The translations under genes and the position numbers were made by a program. A stretch of 64,000 bases of DNA from Datura wrightii (taxonomy: Eukaryota > Streptophyta > Magnoliopsida > Solanales > Solanaceae). The notes beneath the pieces were generated by a model. It searched no databases and was not told the DNA's origin. It saw nothing but the letters and a program-made list of their open reading frames with translations. Shown here piece after piece: positions 9,871 to 21,955 of this stretch (its first letter is position 1; the number at the start of each line of letters is the position of its first letter). The stretch is from positions 172,365,001 through 172,429,000 of the forward strand of contig JASDFA010000016.1 of the NCBI GenBank assembly GCA_035772735.1, given 5' to 3'.

Positions 9871-10115
9871 GCATGAGGTACTTGTTTCCTGCTTAGTACT
9901 ATTCAGTTTCATGTCAAGTTAATGTCTTTTATTTCTTTCATGTCTTAGTATACATGTATGATTCATGAATTCAGTTCAGTCATGTATCTTAGTTCAGAGT
10001 TGGTCACTCTGTTAATTTTCAGTCTATAGCTCTAAGTGTTGGATTACAGCTCTTCCCCTATTCATTTAGCTTAGTTAGCCTTCATTCGAGGATAAATGTT
10101 CCTAGGGGGAGATAA
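9871..10115 (+). other. E 3' untranslated region and polypurine tract
   Basis: Non-coding, with the ATTCGAGGA(C/T)(A/G)AATGTTC phrase also present before T1's and T2's 3' LTRs, then a purine tract CTAGGGGGAGATA at 10102-10114 that would prime plus-strand synthesis. Confidence 0.65.
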
Positions 10116-11109
10116 TGTAACATCCCAAAAGTACCTAAGATCAGATCCAAGACTTGTAGCAAAAACTAGTAGGAAAAATTGCACCAGGGCATTGAATGAC
10201 CATCAGGATGAGCTGTCCATAGAACCAACGAGTCGTTGGTTGTCTCATGGTGAGGAAATTCTGAAAAATGTCAAAATTCACCCAGAACGAATGAATGGAT
10301 GGTATAACCTATTGTTAGATTGTACTGGTCGTTGGTTTTAGTTATTGGAGTAGGTTCAGAGGATGACTCATAGCAGAAGTAGGATTGATGGATGAACCAA
10401 TGTTCCATTGGTTGAACTAATGATCTGTTGTATGTATCTTGGGTTCTGCCAACGGGATTTTTAATTCGGCAGTGTAGGGGTATTTTTGTAAAATATTATG
10501 CTATTAACTTCTAAGTGACGTCATTTTAGGCATCCTAAAAGGTGTATTAGAGGGTTTTACTTATCTTAATTCCTCATTCTTATCAAAAACACCATAGTTG
10601 AGAAATCAAGGTCTCAAGGGAAGTAAGGGTTCTTCATCTTCATCTTTTCCAAGTCTCTTGGATCTCAATTCTAAGAAAGAATTCCATCAAGCCCAGGTAT
10701 GTAGGGTCATGAATGGGGGATTTCTTCCACCCTCATGTCCAATTTCAAATCAATTTTATGAATTCAAGACCCCGATCATGCTTTATGAAAATTCTAGGGG
10801 TTTGACCCAATTTTGATGAAATCTCTCATGATCTTCTACGAATTCAATTTTCTTATGGTTCAATATATCTTTTATGATTATGATTACATATTTTCTAAAA
10901 AAATCTCTTATAAACCTATATTTATCAAGTTATGATGATTTACTCAATTATGCACGAATTTCATGAATCTCAAGCTTATGTATCATGGTTGAATCAACGG
11001 CATTGTCTTCATAGCTAGTTCACATATGTCAAGTATGTTTATGATTTTCATGATTTCTAACTAGCCCAATCAAAACCAAGTATATTTCATGATTATGTCT
11101 ATGAGCGAT
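10116..11109 (+). repeat. E 3' LTR, first segment
   Basis: Starts TGTAACATCCC right after the polypurine tract. It carries palindromes ACCAACGAGTCGTTGGT (10224-10240) and AACCAATG...CATTGGTT (10395-10413) upstream of the presumed promoter. It is cut at 11109 by an Athila LTR fragment and D. An ORF at 10096-10341 crosses the LTR start and is not a gene. Confidence 0.7.
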
Positions 11110-11533
11110 TGATAACGCTCAAACTCATACTCCTAATAAAGTATGAAGCAAACATTGTTAATAAAGAACCCAACAAAGGTTGGGATCGATCCCACAGGAA
11201 TATGGTCAAGATATAGAATAACTCTAGTATTTAAGATTTTAAGTCAATTACTTCCTATGGGGGGCAATATAATGGTTACAAGTAACAATGTTCAGAAGTT
11301 GAATGTTGATTTCAGGTTAATGCAATTAACTAGGGTAAATGTCCTTATAGATTCATAACTACTTGGAAATTTACACTTGTGATCTATCTCAATACTTTAC
11401 TTGTAGAACTGATAATATATGCTCATCCAATTGACTAGTTTGTCCCTATTGGATGACTATATTCAATTATCAGATTAGGTCTCATGAGTGATTTCACTTT
11501 AACCATTATCAATTTGTTCCAAAATTAACCATC
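11110..11533 (-). repeat. Athila LTR 3' fragment (F type)
   Basis: Aligns with 36531-36955 (F's LTR) through the shared ACTCATACTCC, AAAGTATGAAGC and AGGTCTCATGAGTGATTTC stretches. The terminal TG at 11110 is intact; the other side stops at 11533 where D's sequence begins. No PBS is present. Confidence 0.7.
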
Positions 11534-13030
11534 CTTCGACCCATCTGTGCCCTCGGGTAGGGTCAAAATCGGTGCTGAGGTGAGTCGAGCCTTCAACTCT
11601 TGGAAGCTCTTCTCACAAGCCTCTGACCATTGGAACTTTACCTTCTTCTGGGTCAGTTTAGTCAATGGTGCTGCAATAGATGAAAACCCCTCAACAAATC
11701 TCCGTTAGTAGCTAGCTAAGCCCAAGAAACTTCTGATATCTTAAGGATTCACTGGTCTGGACTAATTATTCACCGCCTCTATCTTCTGCGAGTCTACTTG
11801 CACCCTCTCACCAGTCACCACATGACCCAAGAATGCCACATACTTTAACCAAAATTCACATTTGCTAAATTTTGCATAAAAAGACGATCCTTCAAGGTGT
11901 GCAACACCACCCTCAAATGAGCGGCATGCTCCTCCTCGCTCCAAGAGTGTATAAAGATGTCATCAATGAACACGATCACGAACATGTCTAGATATGGACT
12001 GAACACACTGTTCATCAGATCCATAAAAGCTGCAGGAGCATTCATTATTCCAAAAGACATAACTACAAACTCATAGTGACCATACTGAGTTCTAAAGGCT
12101 GTTTTCGAAATGTCACTCTCCTGAACCTGAGCTAATGGTACCCGGATCTGAGATCTATCTTTGAGAAGCACTTGGCGCCTTGAAGCTGGTTGAACAAATA
12201 ATCAATCCTGGGTGGAGGATACTTGTCCTTGATGGTGACCTTGTTCAATTGCCGATAGTCAATGCACAATCCGAAGGGAACCATCCTTCTTTCAGACAAA
12301 TAGAACTGGTGCACCCTATGGAGACTTGCTAGGTCTAATGAAATCCTTGTCTAACTGGTCTTTCAACTCCCTTAGCTCAGTTGGATCCATTTTGTAAGGA
12401 GGAATAGATATAGGTTGCATGTCAGGTAGGAGGTCAATACCAAAATTGATTTTCCTCTCGCGAGGAATACCCGATAGATTATCTGGGAACACTTTTGGAT
12501 ACTCACATACGACTGGAACTGACTTGATAGCCGGGGTCTCAGACATAGCATCCTTAACCCTAACTATATGGTAACCACAACCTTTAGAAATCATCTTTCT
12601 GGCCTTAAGATAGGAAATGAAATAACTTACAGGCACAACTGAACTACCCTTCCATTCTAAGACATGATCACCCGGAAATTTGAACTCTACTACACAGGTT
12701 CAACAATTAAATGAGTCATAACATGTAAATATCCTATCCATGCCGAGGATAACATCAAAATCGGTCATGCCTAACTCTACTAAATCTGTTGAGGTGACTT
12801 TCTAAAGTACTGTGACTGGACATCATCTATACACCCGCCTAGATACAACTGAATCATCTACTGGAGTAGATACTGAGAAGGGTTTTGATAAGATTTTGGG
12901 ACTGACTCCAAAGCTACTAGCAATATAGGGCGTAACAAAGGACAAAGTAGCCTCTAGATCTAACAAAGCAAATACATCAAAATGGAAAACTCATAACAAA
13001 CGAGTAACTACATTCGAGGATACCTCCTGC
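11534..13030 (-). pseudogene. D protease and reverse transcriptase remnant
   Basis: Protease near 12985-12860 reads LLDLEATLSFVTP: the catalytic D is kept but the glycine of D-x-G is Glu, so it is dead. RT follows from about 12500 with REL(K)DQL...IRPS, CIDYRQLNKVTIK (about 12270), SKIDLRSGYH, and the catalytic FIDD at 11970-11959. RT ends with SKCEFW...FLGHVV (about 11880-11820) and the start of the RNase H linker. At least four stops and several frameshifts interrupt it. Confidence 0.8.
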
Positions 13031-13039
13031 TCCTGGCAG

Positions 13040-14244
13040 GATGCTAAAGCATAGAATCTGTTTTGGCGCTGACCGCCACATGTGCTAGTAGATGCCCCCT
13101 GCTAGGATGGTCGTGCGGGTGAAGCTGCCAAACTGGAAGTTGGGCCTCGGCCCCTATCATGGACCTGTCTAGTTGCTGTGCAATCTTTGAGCATATGTCT
13201 GGGATTCCCACACCCGAAGCAAGCACATGTACCTGCCAAACACTAACCCGTGTCCCTCCGGCCAGTCCTGTCACAAACGAGGATATTGGAATCTATGGGT
13301 CTACTACTCTGACCACTAGAGCCTGATGCTCATCCTCTTTGGTCGTGCCTAGGTCTGGATGACACACTCAGTGCTAAAGATGCTAGGGCTGAAGATCTCT
13401 GGTAGGTCTGCTGTCGGTGCCCACCACCTGGCCTCGGCAGAGAGAATCTGTAACTGTTTGTCCTGGCCCTCTTGGCCTCTCTCTCCCTCATGTGCGCCAC
13501 CTCCATCTGCTGGGCATATAATACTATCCAAGGGAAATCCATATCATGATGGAGCACAACAGTCCTGCAATCCTTGTCTAAATAGTCTGCCACCCCATGA
13601 ACAAACCTGCTCACTCGCGCCCTCTGATCAACCACTAACTCTGGGGCTTACTTTGACAGATGAGTGAACTCAAGGGCATACTCCTGTACTTCCATCTTCC
13701 CTTGCTTAAGATTCACAAACTCCGCTTCCTGTAACTCCCTCATCTCACGAGGGAAGAACCGACCTATAAAAGCAATATGAAACTCCTCCCAACTGATAGG
13801 GCCTGCTTCGGCTGCCCTACCATCCTTCCATTGTCTAAACCAAATGTGTTCAACCCTCTTAAATTGATATGAGGACAAAATCCGCACACTCTACTCCATT
13901 CACCCCCATGACATGGGTGATCTTCAAGATCTCATCAATAAACTCATGTGGATCCTCATCCACCTTTGACCCAAGAAACTATGGTGGGTTCACCTATAAG
14001 AAATATCTGACTCGTGCTTCCGCCATATTCCTTTTCTACGGGATATGTACCACTGCCTTCTGGTTGACCTGAGCGATCAAGGCCTATGCTAACACCTGAA
14101 TGGCTGCCCTAAATTCAGTGTGGGTAACCGGCTCCAACGCATGGTGCTCATGGACTGGTGGGGCTTGTTGGTGTCCGTCCCATTGCTATCCTTGTGGCCA
14201 TTTCCATTTCCATTCCTTCCACCGTTGACTCTGCGGGGAGGCAT
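13040..14244 (-). pseudogene. D gag remnant
   Basis: ATG at 14244 (MPPRRVNGG...). The gag domain runs from about 14010 (NPP.FLGSKVDEDPHEFIDE) to 13650 with FIGRFFPREMREL. A zinc knuckle CFGCGNPRHMLKDC lies near 13205-13160. Stops and shifts break it into pieces at 13887-13648 and 13635-13330. Plus-strand ORFs over this interval are shadows. Confidence 0.75.
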
Positions 14245-14438
14245 GATTCTGCAAAAGTATATCGCATGAGTTAGAAGGATAGATATATATTTCATCACAC
14301 GGCATGAGATCATGAAAGAAGGAAATATTTCCTAAACGTTTTGTAGCCTCTTCATTATAAGTGTGGCACGTTTCACACCCATGAAAAAGACTATACTTAA
14401 CGCGACTTTCAGACACCCTAGGACACTTCAAACCTATT

Positions 14439-14450
14439 GCTCTGATACCA
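14439..14450 (-). other. D primer-binding site (initiator tRNA-Met)
   Basis: TGGTATCAGAGC on the minus strand, a perfect 12-base complement of the tRNA-iMet 3' end, four bases from the LTR end. Diagnostic of Tekay-type chromoviruses. Confidence 0.9.
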
Positions 14451-15103
14451 AGTTTGTCATGACCCAAACATAGGCCTGGATTGAGACATGGGACAAGGAA
14501 CCCTGAGGGACTCCAAGTCAACCCATGGCATGAACATAACATCTAACTCAATCTTAAAAGCGGAAGATCAACATGATAAACTTACTAGAAGTCTGAAATA
14601 AGCATAACATCAAAAATACACACGAATCTAAAGCTGATTACATTCTATTGTCTGAAAAGCCTCTAATACTATTGAGTTAATGGGACAAGACCCCAAGTAA
14701 CTCTCTAAGTCTGAAACTGAATACATAAAGAAAACTAATAAAGCATGGTCCTCCAGAGATGAAGACTCACCACGCTAGATGCTAACTTCGAAACTGGCTA
14801 AGGGTGGGGCTGAGTCTGAAGATCGGAGCCTGTATCATAAAGTAATACAACATAGAGTATGCGGTCAGTATGTGAAATGTATCGAGTATGCAAGGTAGGT
14901 AAAACTTCTTAAATAAGTAAAAATCATTTAAAAAATGCATAATATAAAACATAAACAAGATAAGAATTTGAGAGTAGGGTTTGCATGCTATTTTCTGAAA
15001 TCATGATCTGAACATAATATAGCATCATAACTGAATCGATTGACCCAAAGCTGAAATCTGATAATCATAAGTAAAACTGAATAGTGGGTCAAACCTGCTT
15101 TAG

Positions 15104-15106
<3 letters not shown>

Positions 15107-15170
<64 letters not shown>
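15107..15170. repeat. (AT)32 microsatellite
   Basis: Uninterrupted AT dinucleotides inside D's LTR. The matching place in D2 (about 47688-47702) has only a short interrupted AT run, so the repeat expanded after the two copies separated. Confidence 0.95.
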
Positions 15171-15172
<2 letters not shown>

Positions 15173-16324
15173 TGAATGATAAACATGCATAACTGAAATC
15201 ATGAGGAATAATGGGAGACTCATCTTACAACCGACATTACCATGATAGAGCTTACGTGATCCAGACTATCACACTCAAGTGGGCAGAGCCTTCCAAAGCC
15301 TTGCCAGGGCTAAAAAAGCTACCATGCAATCGATATCAAGTCGTAGGCCCCTTGGGGCGGGGGAAAGATCACATAGGAGGTCCCAATATAATCTGATCAT
15401 ACCTATGTTGGCGCGTAGTTCTAAGGCATAGGGTTGACTGACCCTTAGCCTACTCAGTTCTAGACACTACTCCCAAAAACATACATATGCTCTCCATCGT
15501 TTTTCAATGAAGCTGACCATCGTCTATTGACGAAACTGAATAATCATGAATACATATAAATTTGAATCATACATGAGGAACCTTAGCTCAAATCATACCA
15601 CAAGATGAACATAATTAGGAGTCTTGACTCCAAAACCACGTGGTAAGCTAATTAACTTTAAAATCATAATCATACTTGAACATATGGACTTGCCCAATAA
15701 TTTAACATGCTTAAAAATACTTAATTCACTTGAAAACATGATCATAAACATGGGTAACTTGAAAACATTCTTTTCATCATAAACATCTCATCATACTTGA
15801 ACCTTCATCATAAATCTCAACTTTCATAAACTTCTCATGGATGGGAATTTTGATTTATAAAGCTTGCAAGCAAGATTATAATTGAAAACAATGTAAAACT
15901 TGCCCATAAATCATAATTGAGTAATAGGAACATACTTAGATCATACTCATGTAGAAAATTAGGAAATTCATGCATTGGGTTAAAAACCCATAGGATCAGC
16001 ATAGGAATTTTCATAATTTAGAGAGGGATCGGGCATGGGTGTGAACAAATTCACCCATTTATAACTCTACATACCTGATAGGATCTGATTCTACCACTTT
16101 TCTGATTGCCTAATTAAGAATTGAAGAAAAGTTGAAGGAAAATTAGCTTGATCACCTCTCTAGCTCTCTAACTTTGCATGCATGAGTAAGAATGGCCTAA
16201 AATGAACTTATTTTCCCCCTCTTAATACTCATCATCCATAACTTAAAATGACGTAGTTTAGGCCTTAGGAGCATAGGAATTACAGAAAAGCCCTTATTAA
16301 ATTCGCAGAAAATAAATGATTGCC

Positions 16325-16745
16325 AGTCACCACGAGGGACTAGACGAATCGTTACCCAAGACCACGACTCGTGGCATCAGTTGTGGTGTGAACTGTACAA
16401 AATTCATCTGGGGCTCTCCACGGGGACCTTACGTGTAATTACTGGTGACCACAATTCGTGGTCACCACTCATCACCTTCACTGCCCAGAATCTCAAATCA
16501 TTAACAACCGGCTGACCAAGACTCATCCCGAATCATGGTGTCTGACCATGACTCGTGGTGACTACCCGTAGGGTACATTGCCAACCTTTTCTTCACCTTC
16601 CCATAGCCTTTGACCACGACTGACTCAACGAGTCGTGGGAACTGACTATGACTCGTGGTCAGGTCCGTGGGGACTTCAGAACTCAAAATCTCAACTCAAG
16701 TCCAGCAACTCACCACGAGTCTCTTCATGACTCATGGTCTACCCC
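16325..16745 (-). promoter_or_regulatory. D U3 block of ACGAGTCGT palindromes
   Basis: At least eight copies or near-copies of ACGAGTCGT / ACGACTCGTGG. Comparable blocks occur in E's LTR (10220-10440) and in G (50640-51845). Confidence 0.6.
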
Positions 16746-16845
16746 ACGGGTCATAGACCTACTCATTCTCTGACCTGGTGCTAGATTTTCAGTTTTTTTT
16801 CATTTCAACTTTCAGGTCTAATCTTTGGGCTTTTGGGGTATAACA

Positions 16846-17705
16846 AGTCTTAGAACCACCAGCTTCAGATTACAGTTTATTCTTTAGACGGTTACGATGC
16901 TTCCAGATAAGCATCTCTGACCAGTCTTAGAACACCAATTATAGAATCCGATCCAATAAGACTCTTAGGGTACTTCCAGATAGGTATTCTTGACTTAGTC
17001 TTAGACCCCAGTTTTGAGCTATCAGCTTAGTAGTTAGTCTAGGACTATCCCGTGGGAGTAGGACTTAACATCGAGCATACCGGGGTTCTAGTGCACCCAG
17101 ATTCCCAGAACTATGTTGCCACCATAGGTTATTTTTATTGGCCTTATGGACCCAGACTTGTGATCACCCAGTTCATGTATTTATACCCTGGCAAGGTATA
17201 TTGGATCCTACCGATGAGGTGTATACATCAGACTCCACGTCTAGCTCACGTGGTTATATATCAGTTATAGACTCTCCCACTAGTTAGTTTAGTCTCAAAT
17301 TAGCTCAGTTTGGAGTAGTTTGAGCTTACTCAGTTCAGTACAGTTAATTCATATTCAGTATCTCAGATTAAGGGCATGTCATTGACCATCAGAAAAGGTT
17401 ATTTTGACCATCTCCGTATATTTCAGTTTATTCAGTTTTAGCATCTTAGTTGATCATTGCATGTCATTACAACTCAGTTATTTTATTTTCTGTGTTATTT
17501 TCTCTCCTACTTACTCAGTACATTCAAAGTACTGACGCATACCTTCTATGCAGTATCATTTTATGATACAGCTGCAGGTTCTCAGTCTAATCACCGTTAG
17601 CAGATCATCTCTAGGAGTTATCCGATGCATTAGTGGTGAGTCCTCATCTTTCAAGGATGATGTTATTTTCTTCAATTATTTTCATTTAGTAGACTTTAGA
17701 GTTAG
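16846..17705 (+). repeat. E 3' LTR, second segment
   Basis: Resumes E's LTR after D, with the GTACATTCAAAGTACTGACGC and GTGAGTCCTCATCTTTC stretches usual in Solanaceae-like Tekay LTRs (family resemblance from memory). It ends at GTTAG (17701-17705), duplicated at 30566-30570 after S2. By comparison with such LTRs, part of the LTR seems missing between 11109 and 16846. Confidence 0.65.
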
Positions 17706-17834
17706 TGATCTTGGGCATAATTACGTGCCCAAGTACTATTTCATAGCTTAATTTAGTCATGTTTGTCTAATTATACACTTACATTCTTATGCGATTTTGT
17801 GTAAATTTGGGTATGCACTAACCAACATGAATAG
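17706..17834 (+). repeat. S2 solo Athila LTR, left piece
   Basis: TGATCTTGGGCATAATTACG... aligns with the start of A1's LTR as far as ACTAACCAACATGAATAG; A1's LTR then continues CATTTGTTTTGCAGG, and S2 continues at 29093 (TCCTTGTTTTGTAGG). So this is not A3's own 5' LTR. GTTAG flanks S2 on both sides. Confidence 0.75.
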
Positions 17835-17852
17835 TGGCGCCGTTGCCGGGGA
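17835..17852 (+). other. A3 primer-binding site (tRNA-Asp), also the element's 5' end
   Basis: TGGCGCCGTTGCCGGGGA, perfect tRNA-Asp complement. It starts with TG, the same dinucleotide that starts LTRs. Confidence 0.9.
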
Positions 17853-17981
17853 CTGGTATAATTGGTGGATTAAATTCTGTTTGTGTTAGTTTGTAAGTTT
17901 ATGCAAGTATTGACAACTTGATCTTAGCGGTTACTCTTGCAGGTACTAAGTCTTTTCTGAACGCTGGCAAGAAATAAGGAA

Positions 17982-19650
17982 TTGGTGGATCCATTTTTGG
18001 AGCCGGAGAGACAGTTTCAGTTACAAAGGAGGGAGGCTCTAGAAAGGAAGTTGCAGTTGTTACAGAGGGAAATTTTGGAACAACAACAGCATCCACCAGT
18101 TGGACGGGCAGAGTTAGTGCCTGAAGTGATGGCAGCAAGACCAGTACGCGAGGTGCCCACACGCAAATAATGTGACATCTAGCATCCGTAGGCTGGAGCC
18201 AGGAGGTAGATTTGAGTTGAAACAGAACATGGTGCAGTTATTGCATACCAGCGGACAATGCACAGGTCTTCCTCATGAAGACCCACAACAGCATCTACAA
18301 AATTTTTTGAAGATCTGTGACACGTACATACCCGCTGGAGTATCATCTGATTATGTGAGGCTTACACTGTTTCCATTTTCATTGCTGGGGGAAGCTAACA
18401 GGTGGTTAAAGGCTGAACCTAATTCTATTACCACATAGGATGATCTGGAAAAGAAGTTCTTAATTAGGTTCTTTCTGTCAGGGAAGACAACCAGGCTTAG
18501 AAGTCAGATTCTAAGTTTCAAGCAAAAAGATGGTGAGAACTTGTATTAGGCATTGGAGAGGTTCAAGTCGATATTGAGAGATTGTCCCCACCATCATCAG
18601 TCAAATAATGTGTTGGTGCATACTTTTATAGAAGGCTTGGAACCTCATACAAAAATTCTTTTAGATTCTGCAGCTGGGGGACAAGCATTAGAAAAGACAT
18701 ATGAAGAGATGTATACATTATTGAACCGTATTTCACAAGGTAATCCTGAATGGAATGCTGACACAACCCGAGGAGTGGTGAAGAAAGCGACAGGGGTCTT
18801 GGAGGTAGATAGACTCACAGCTATTGTTGCACAGATAGCTGCATTGCAGAATAAGATCAACACTCATTTTAGTAGCATGAGCTTGGGGCAGTCACAAGCT
18901 CTGGTCAATGCAGTCTAGTAGGTATGGTGTGAAGTTTGTGGTAGCAGTGAGCACTCAGCTGATGTATGTGGTGCTAATCCAGACTATGTTTATTTTGTGG
19001 GCAATATGCAAAGGGGCAACAGTAAGCAGTACGGCAACAATTACAACCCGAATTGGAGGAACCATCCGAATTTTTACTGGGGTAGTAATAGTCATCAGGG
19101 GAATAGTTCAAATAGGGCTTGTACACGAACCAAGGGGCTCATCAAAATTTCCAACCTCAATTTAGAGGGAATAATGCACCTCCTCAGTCTAGCAACATCG
19201 AGGACATGCTGAAGACCATTATAGCTAACCAAGCTCAGATGCAGGCTGACCAAATAAAGTTGACAGTTGACATGAAAAACCAGCAGTTGGCCATAAAGGC
19301 TTTGGAGATTCAGTTGGGACAGTTAGCTGGAGCGCATAATACTAGACCACGGGGCGGATTGCCAAGTGATACAGACACAAATCCTAAGCAGGTGAATGAT
19401 GTCACCACTAGAAGTGGAAAGCAAATAAAGGAGTTGGAACCTAAAAAGCCACCACAGCAAGCTGAAACAACAGAGTAGGCTGAAGAGAATGATAACGTAA
19501 GGGGGAGTGGAAAGGCAGCAGATAATTAAAGACCACCGCCCCCTTTCCCACAGAGATTGCGGAAGTATAAGGAGGAAGCATGTTTCAAAAAGTTTATGGA
19601 AGTCTTGAAGCAGGTGCATATAAATCTTCCTTTGGTAGATGTTTTGCAAG
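17982..19650 (+). pseudogene. A3 gag
   Basis: Starts MVDPFLEPERQFQLQRREAL at 17982. A one-base insertion near 18165 shifts the frame. The gag domain (LFPFSLLGEANRWL, 18366-18408) follows. Stops at 18436, 18547 and two consecutive ones at 18916-18921 replace W, Q, Q and Q codons of A1/A2. The zinc knuckle CEVCGSSEHSADVC is intact (18928-18969). A further shift occurs near 19110. The PR-linker part QQAETTE and PPPPFPQRL lies at 19460-19560. Confidence 0.8.
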
Positions 19651-20578
19651 GGTTCCAAAGTATGCAAAGTACATAAAGGATATCGTGGCAAATAAGAGCA
19701 GACTGACGGAATATGCTATGGTTGCACTTACTGAAGAGTGCACCTCTAGAATACAGAATAGATTACCTACAAAGCTCAAGGATTCGGGAAGTTTTACTAT
19801 CCAGATTACTATTGGGCAGTCTATTCGAGCTCGTGGTTTGTGTGATCTGGGAGCGAGTATTAACTTAATGCCTACATATGTATTCAAGAAGTTGGGGTTG
19901 GGTAGTCCAAGACCCACTATAGTAATCTTGCAGCTAGCTGATCGTTCATTGGAAAGGCCCGATGGAATTGTGGAGGATGTGCTAGTGCAAGTGGGCTCCC
20001 TTATTTTCCCTGTGGATTTCATAATTCTTGATTTTGATCCAAATTCAGAAGTCCTATTTATTTTGGGATGTCCCTTTTTTTCAACTGGACGAGCTCTAAT
20101 CAATGTAGCTGCTGGGCAGCTAACCATGAGAGCTCATGATAAGGTAGAAGTATTTGATGTCTACAAGGCTATGAAGCTACCGACTATTTATGAAGAGTTG
20201 TCAGCCATCACTATTGTGGACCAAGAGTCTGCACTTCAGTTTATTGGCCCAAAGGATCCCTTGGAGAGAGCATTGGTGGGACATGGTCAGTCAGGGGATG
20301 GTGCAACATATGAAATGGTTCAAGCTCTGAATGAGGAAAAAGTGTTCTCCCGAAAGCAGGAGTTTGAGCCCTTGCAACGGTCCTTAGAACCATCACCAAA
20401 GCCATCAATAGAGGAGCCACCCAAATTGGAGCTAAATGCATTGCCTCCACACCTGCAGTATGTATTTTTGGGAGATGATGACACATTGCCAGTCATTATT
20501 TCAGTAGAGCTGACAGATGAACAGGTTCAAGAAGCGTTAGTGGTCCTGAGGAGGCAAAAAAGAGCTATGGGATGGTAG
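19650..20578 (+). pseudogene. A3 aspartic protease and pol linker
   Basis: After a frameshift near 19650 one frame stays open to 20578. VPKYAKYIKDIVANKSRLTEYA leads into the protease with active site DLGA at about 19849-19860 and the second hydrophobic motif FILGCPF at about 20055-20077. The C-terminal linker (EPLQRSLEPSPKPSIEEPPKLELNALPPHL) joins to RT. This region is absent or shortened in A1, A2 and F. Confidence 0.8.
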
Positions 20579-21955
20579 ATGTCAGACATCCAGGGAATCA
20601 GTCCAGCTTTCTGCATGCACAAGATATTAACGGAGGAAGGATCTAAGCCAATTGTACAACATCAAAGAAGGCTGAACCCGGTGATGAAAGATTTAGTCAG
20701 GAAGGAGGTGATTAAGTGGCTAGATGCAGGAGTGGTGTATCCGATCTCAGATAGCGAATAGGTCAGCCCGGTTAAATGTGTCCCAAAAAAAGGGGGAATG
20801 ACAGTTGTAACTAATGAGAAGAATGAGTTAATTCCCACGCGAACAGTCACAGGTTGGAGGATTTGCATGGATTATAGGAAACTAAATGAGGCCACTTGTA
20901 AAGATCACTATTCCGTACCATTTTATCGATCAAATGTTGGATAGGCTTGCAGGGTAGGAGTATTATTGCTTTCTGGATGGTTATTCTGGCTATAATCAAA
21001 TAGATATAGCCCTAGAAGATCAAGAGAAGACCACATTCACATGTCCCTATGGGACATACGCCTTCAAGCGTATGCCTTTTGGATATGCAGTGCACCAGCC
21101 ACCTTCCAGCGATGCACGATGGCAATATTTCATGATATGGTGGAAGACTACGTTGAGGTATTTATGGATGATTTTTCTGTTTTTGGTAACTCGTTTGCTG
21201 TGTGTTTGCAAAATTTAGACAGGGTTTTAGCAAGGTGTGAAGACTCAAACCTGGTGCTCAATTGGGAGAAGTGTCACTTTTTAGTCAAGGAGGGTATTGT
21301 TCTTGGCCATAAAGTGTCACACAGAGGCTTAGAGGTTGATCGCGCAAAGGTTGAGGTGATTGAGAAACTACCACCACCAGTATCAGTTAAGGGTGTCCGC
21401 AGTTTCTTAGGACATGCTGGCTTTCACAGACGATTCATTCAAGATTTCTCAAAGATTTCTAGACCAATGTGCCGACTGTTAGAAAAAGATGTGAAGTCTG
21501 AGTTTGATACACAATGTGTGAAAGCATTTGAGGAGTTAAAGAAGAAGCTGGTGGAAGCTCCCATTCTCATTGCTCCTGACTGGGAACACCCCTTCGAGCT
21601 GATATGTGATGCTAGTGATGTTGATGTGGGGGCGGTATTGGGGCAGTGAAGGAAAAAGATTTTTCACTCCATCTACTATGCAAGCAAAACATTTGATGCC
21701 GCACAGGTGAACTACACAGTCACTGAGAAGGAGATGCTGACACTTGTTTATGCATTTGACAAGTTCAGGTCTTATTTGGTTGGGAAAAAAGTGGTGGTAC
21801 ACAAGGATCATGCTGCAATTCGGTACTTATTTGGCAAGAAAGATGCAAAGCCCAGGTTAATCAGGTGGATATTATTGCTGCAAGAGTTTGACTTGGAAAT
21901 CCGAGACAGGAAGGGATGTGAAAATCAGGTTGCGGTTCACCTATCATGACTAGAA
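20579..21955 (+). pseudogene. A3 reverse transcriptase and RNase H
   Basis: RT N-terminal motifs IQGISPAFCMHKI and VIKWLDAGVVYPISDS, a stop at 20759-20761, WRICMDYRKLNEAT (about 20855-20895), frameshifted palm until 21041, then catalytic FMDDFSVFG (FMDD 21161-21172) and GHKVSHRGLEVD. RNase H: first Asp kept in ICDASD (about 21603-21618), Glu in TEKEML, but the third-position stretch reads VVVHKDHAAI and the last NQVADHLS-type Asp is replaced by Val (QVAVHLS), ending about 21949. Inactive. Confidence 0.8.

Larger units (their letters stand above)
11534..16845 (-). mobile_element. D: Tekay-type element truncated at its 3' end
   Basis: Minus-strand order: 5' LTR (16845-14455), PBS for initiator tRNA-Met, gag, PR and RT up to the start of RNase H at about 11540. 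The rest of RNase H, INT and the 3' LTR are missing, replaced by an Athila LTR fragment. Right flank AGTCT (16846-16850) would be the target duplication within E's LTR; the left partner was lost. Confidence 0.75.
14455..16845 (-). repeat. D 5' LTR, 2391 bp
   Basis: TGTTATACCCC... to ...GGGTCATGACA on the minus strand. The U3 (16745-16325) is packed with variants of ACCACGAGTCGTGGT, for example CCACGACTCGTGG at 16362-16374 and a 23-base palindrome at 16444-16466. An expanded AT repeat lies at 15107-15170. No ORF of interest. Confidence 0.8.

Noticed and set aside
14988..15173. ORF coding for alternating Ile-Tyr
   Set aside because: Translation of the AT microsatellite.
16325..16745. Regularly recurring palindromes as a CRISPR-like array
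   Set aside because: Spacing is irregular, the words vary, the place is an LTR U3, and the DNA is plant nuclear.
17706..17834. Reading these bases as a truncated 5' LTR of A3
   Set aside because: A3's 3' LTR begins differently (TGATATTGGGCATATTTATACAACC), while 29093 onwards continues this sequence in register with A1's LTR. A split solo LTR explains both ends.
17835..17852. tRNA-like 3' ends as tRNA genes
   Set aside because: Only 12-18 bases complementary to tRNA 3' ends are present, next to LTRs: these are primer-binding sites.
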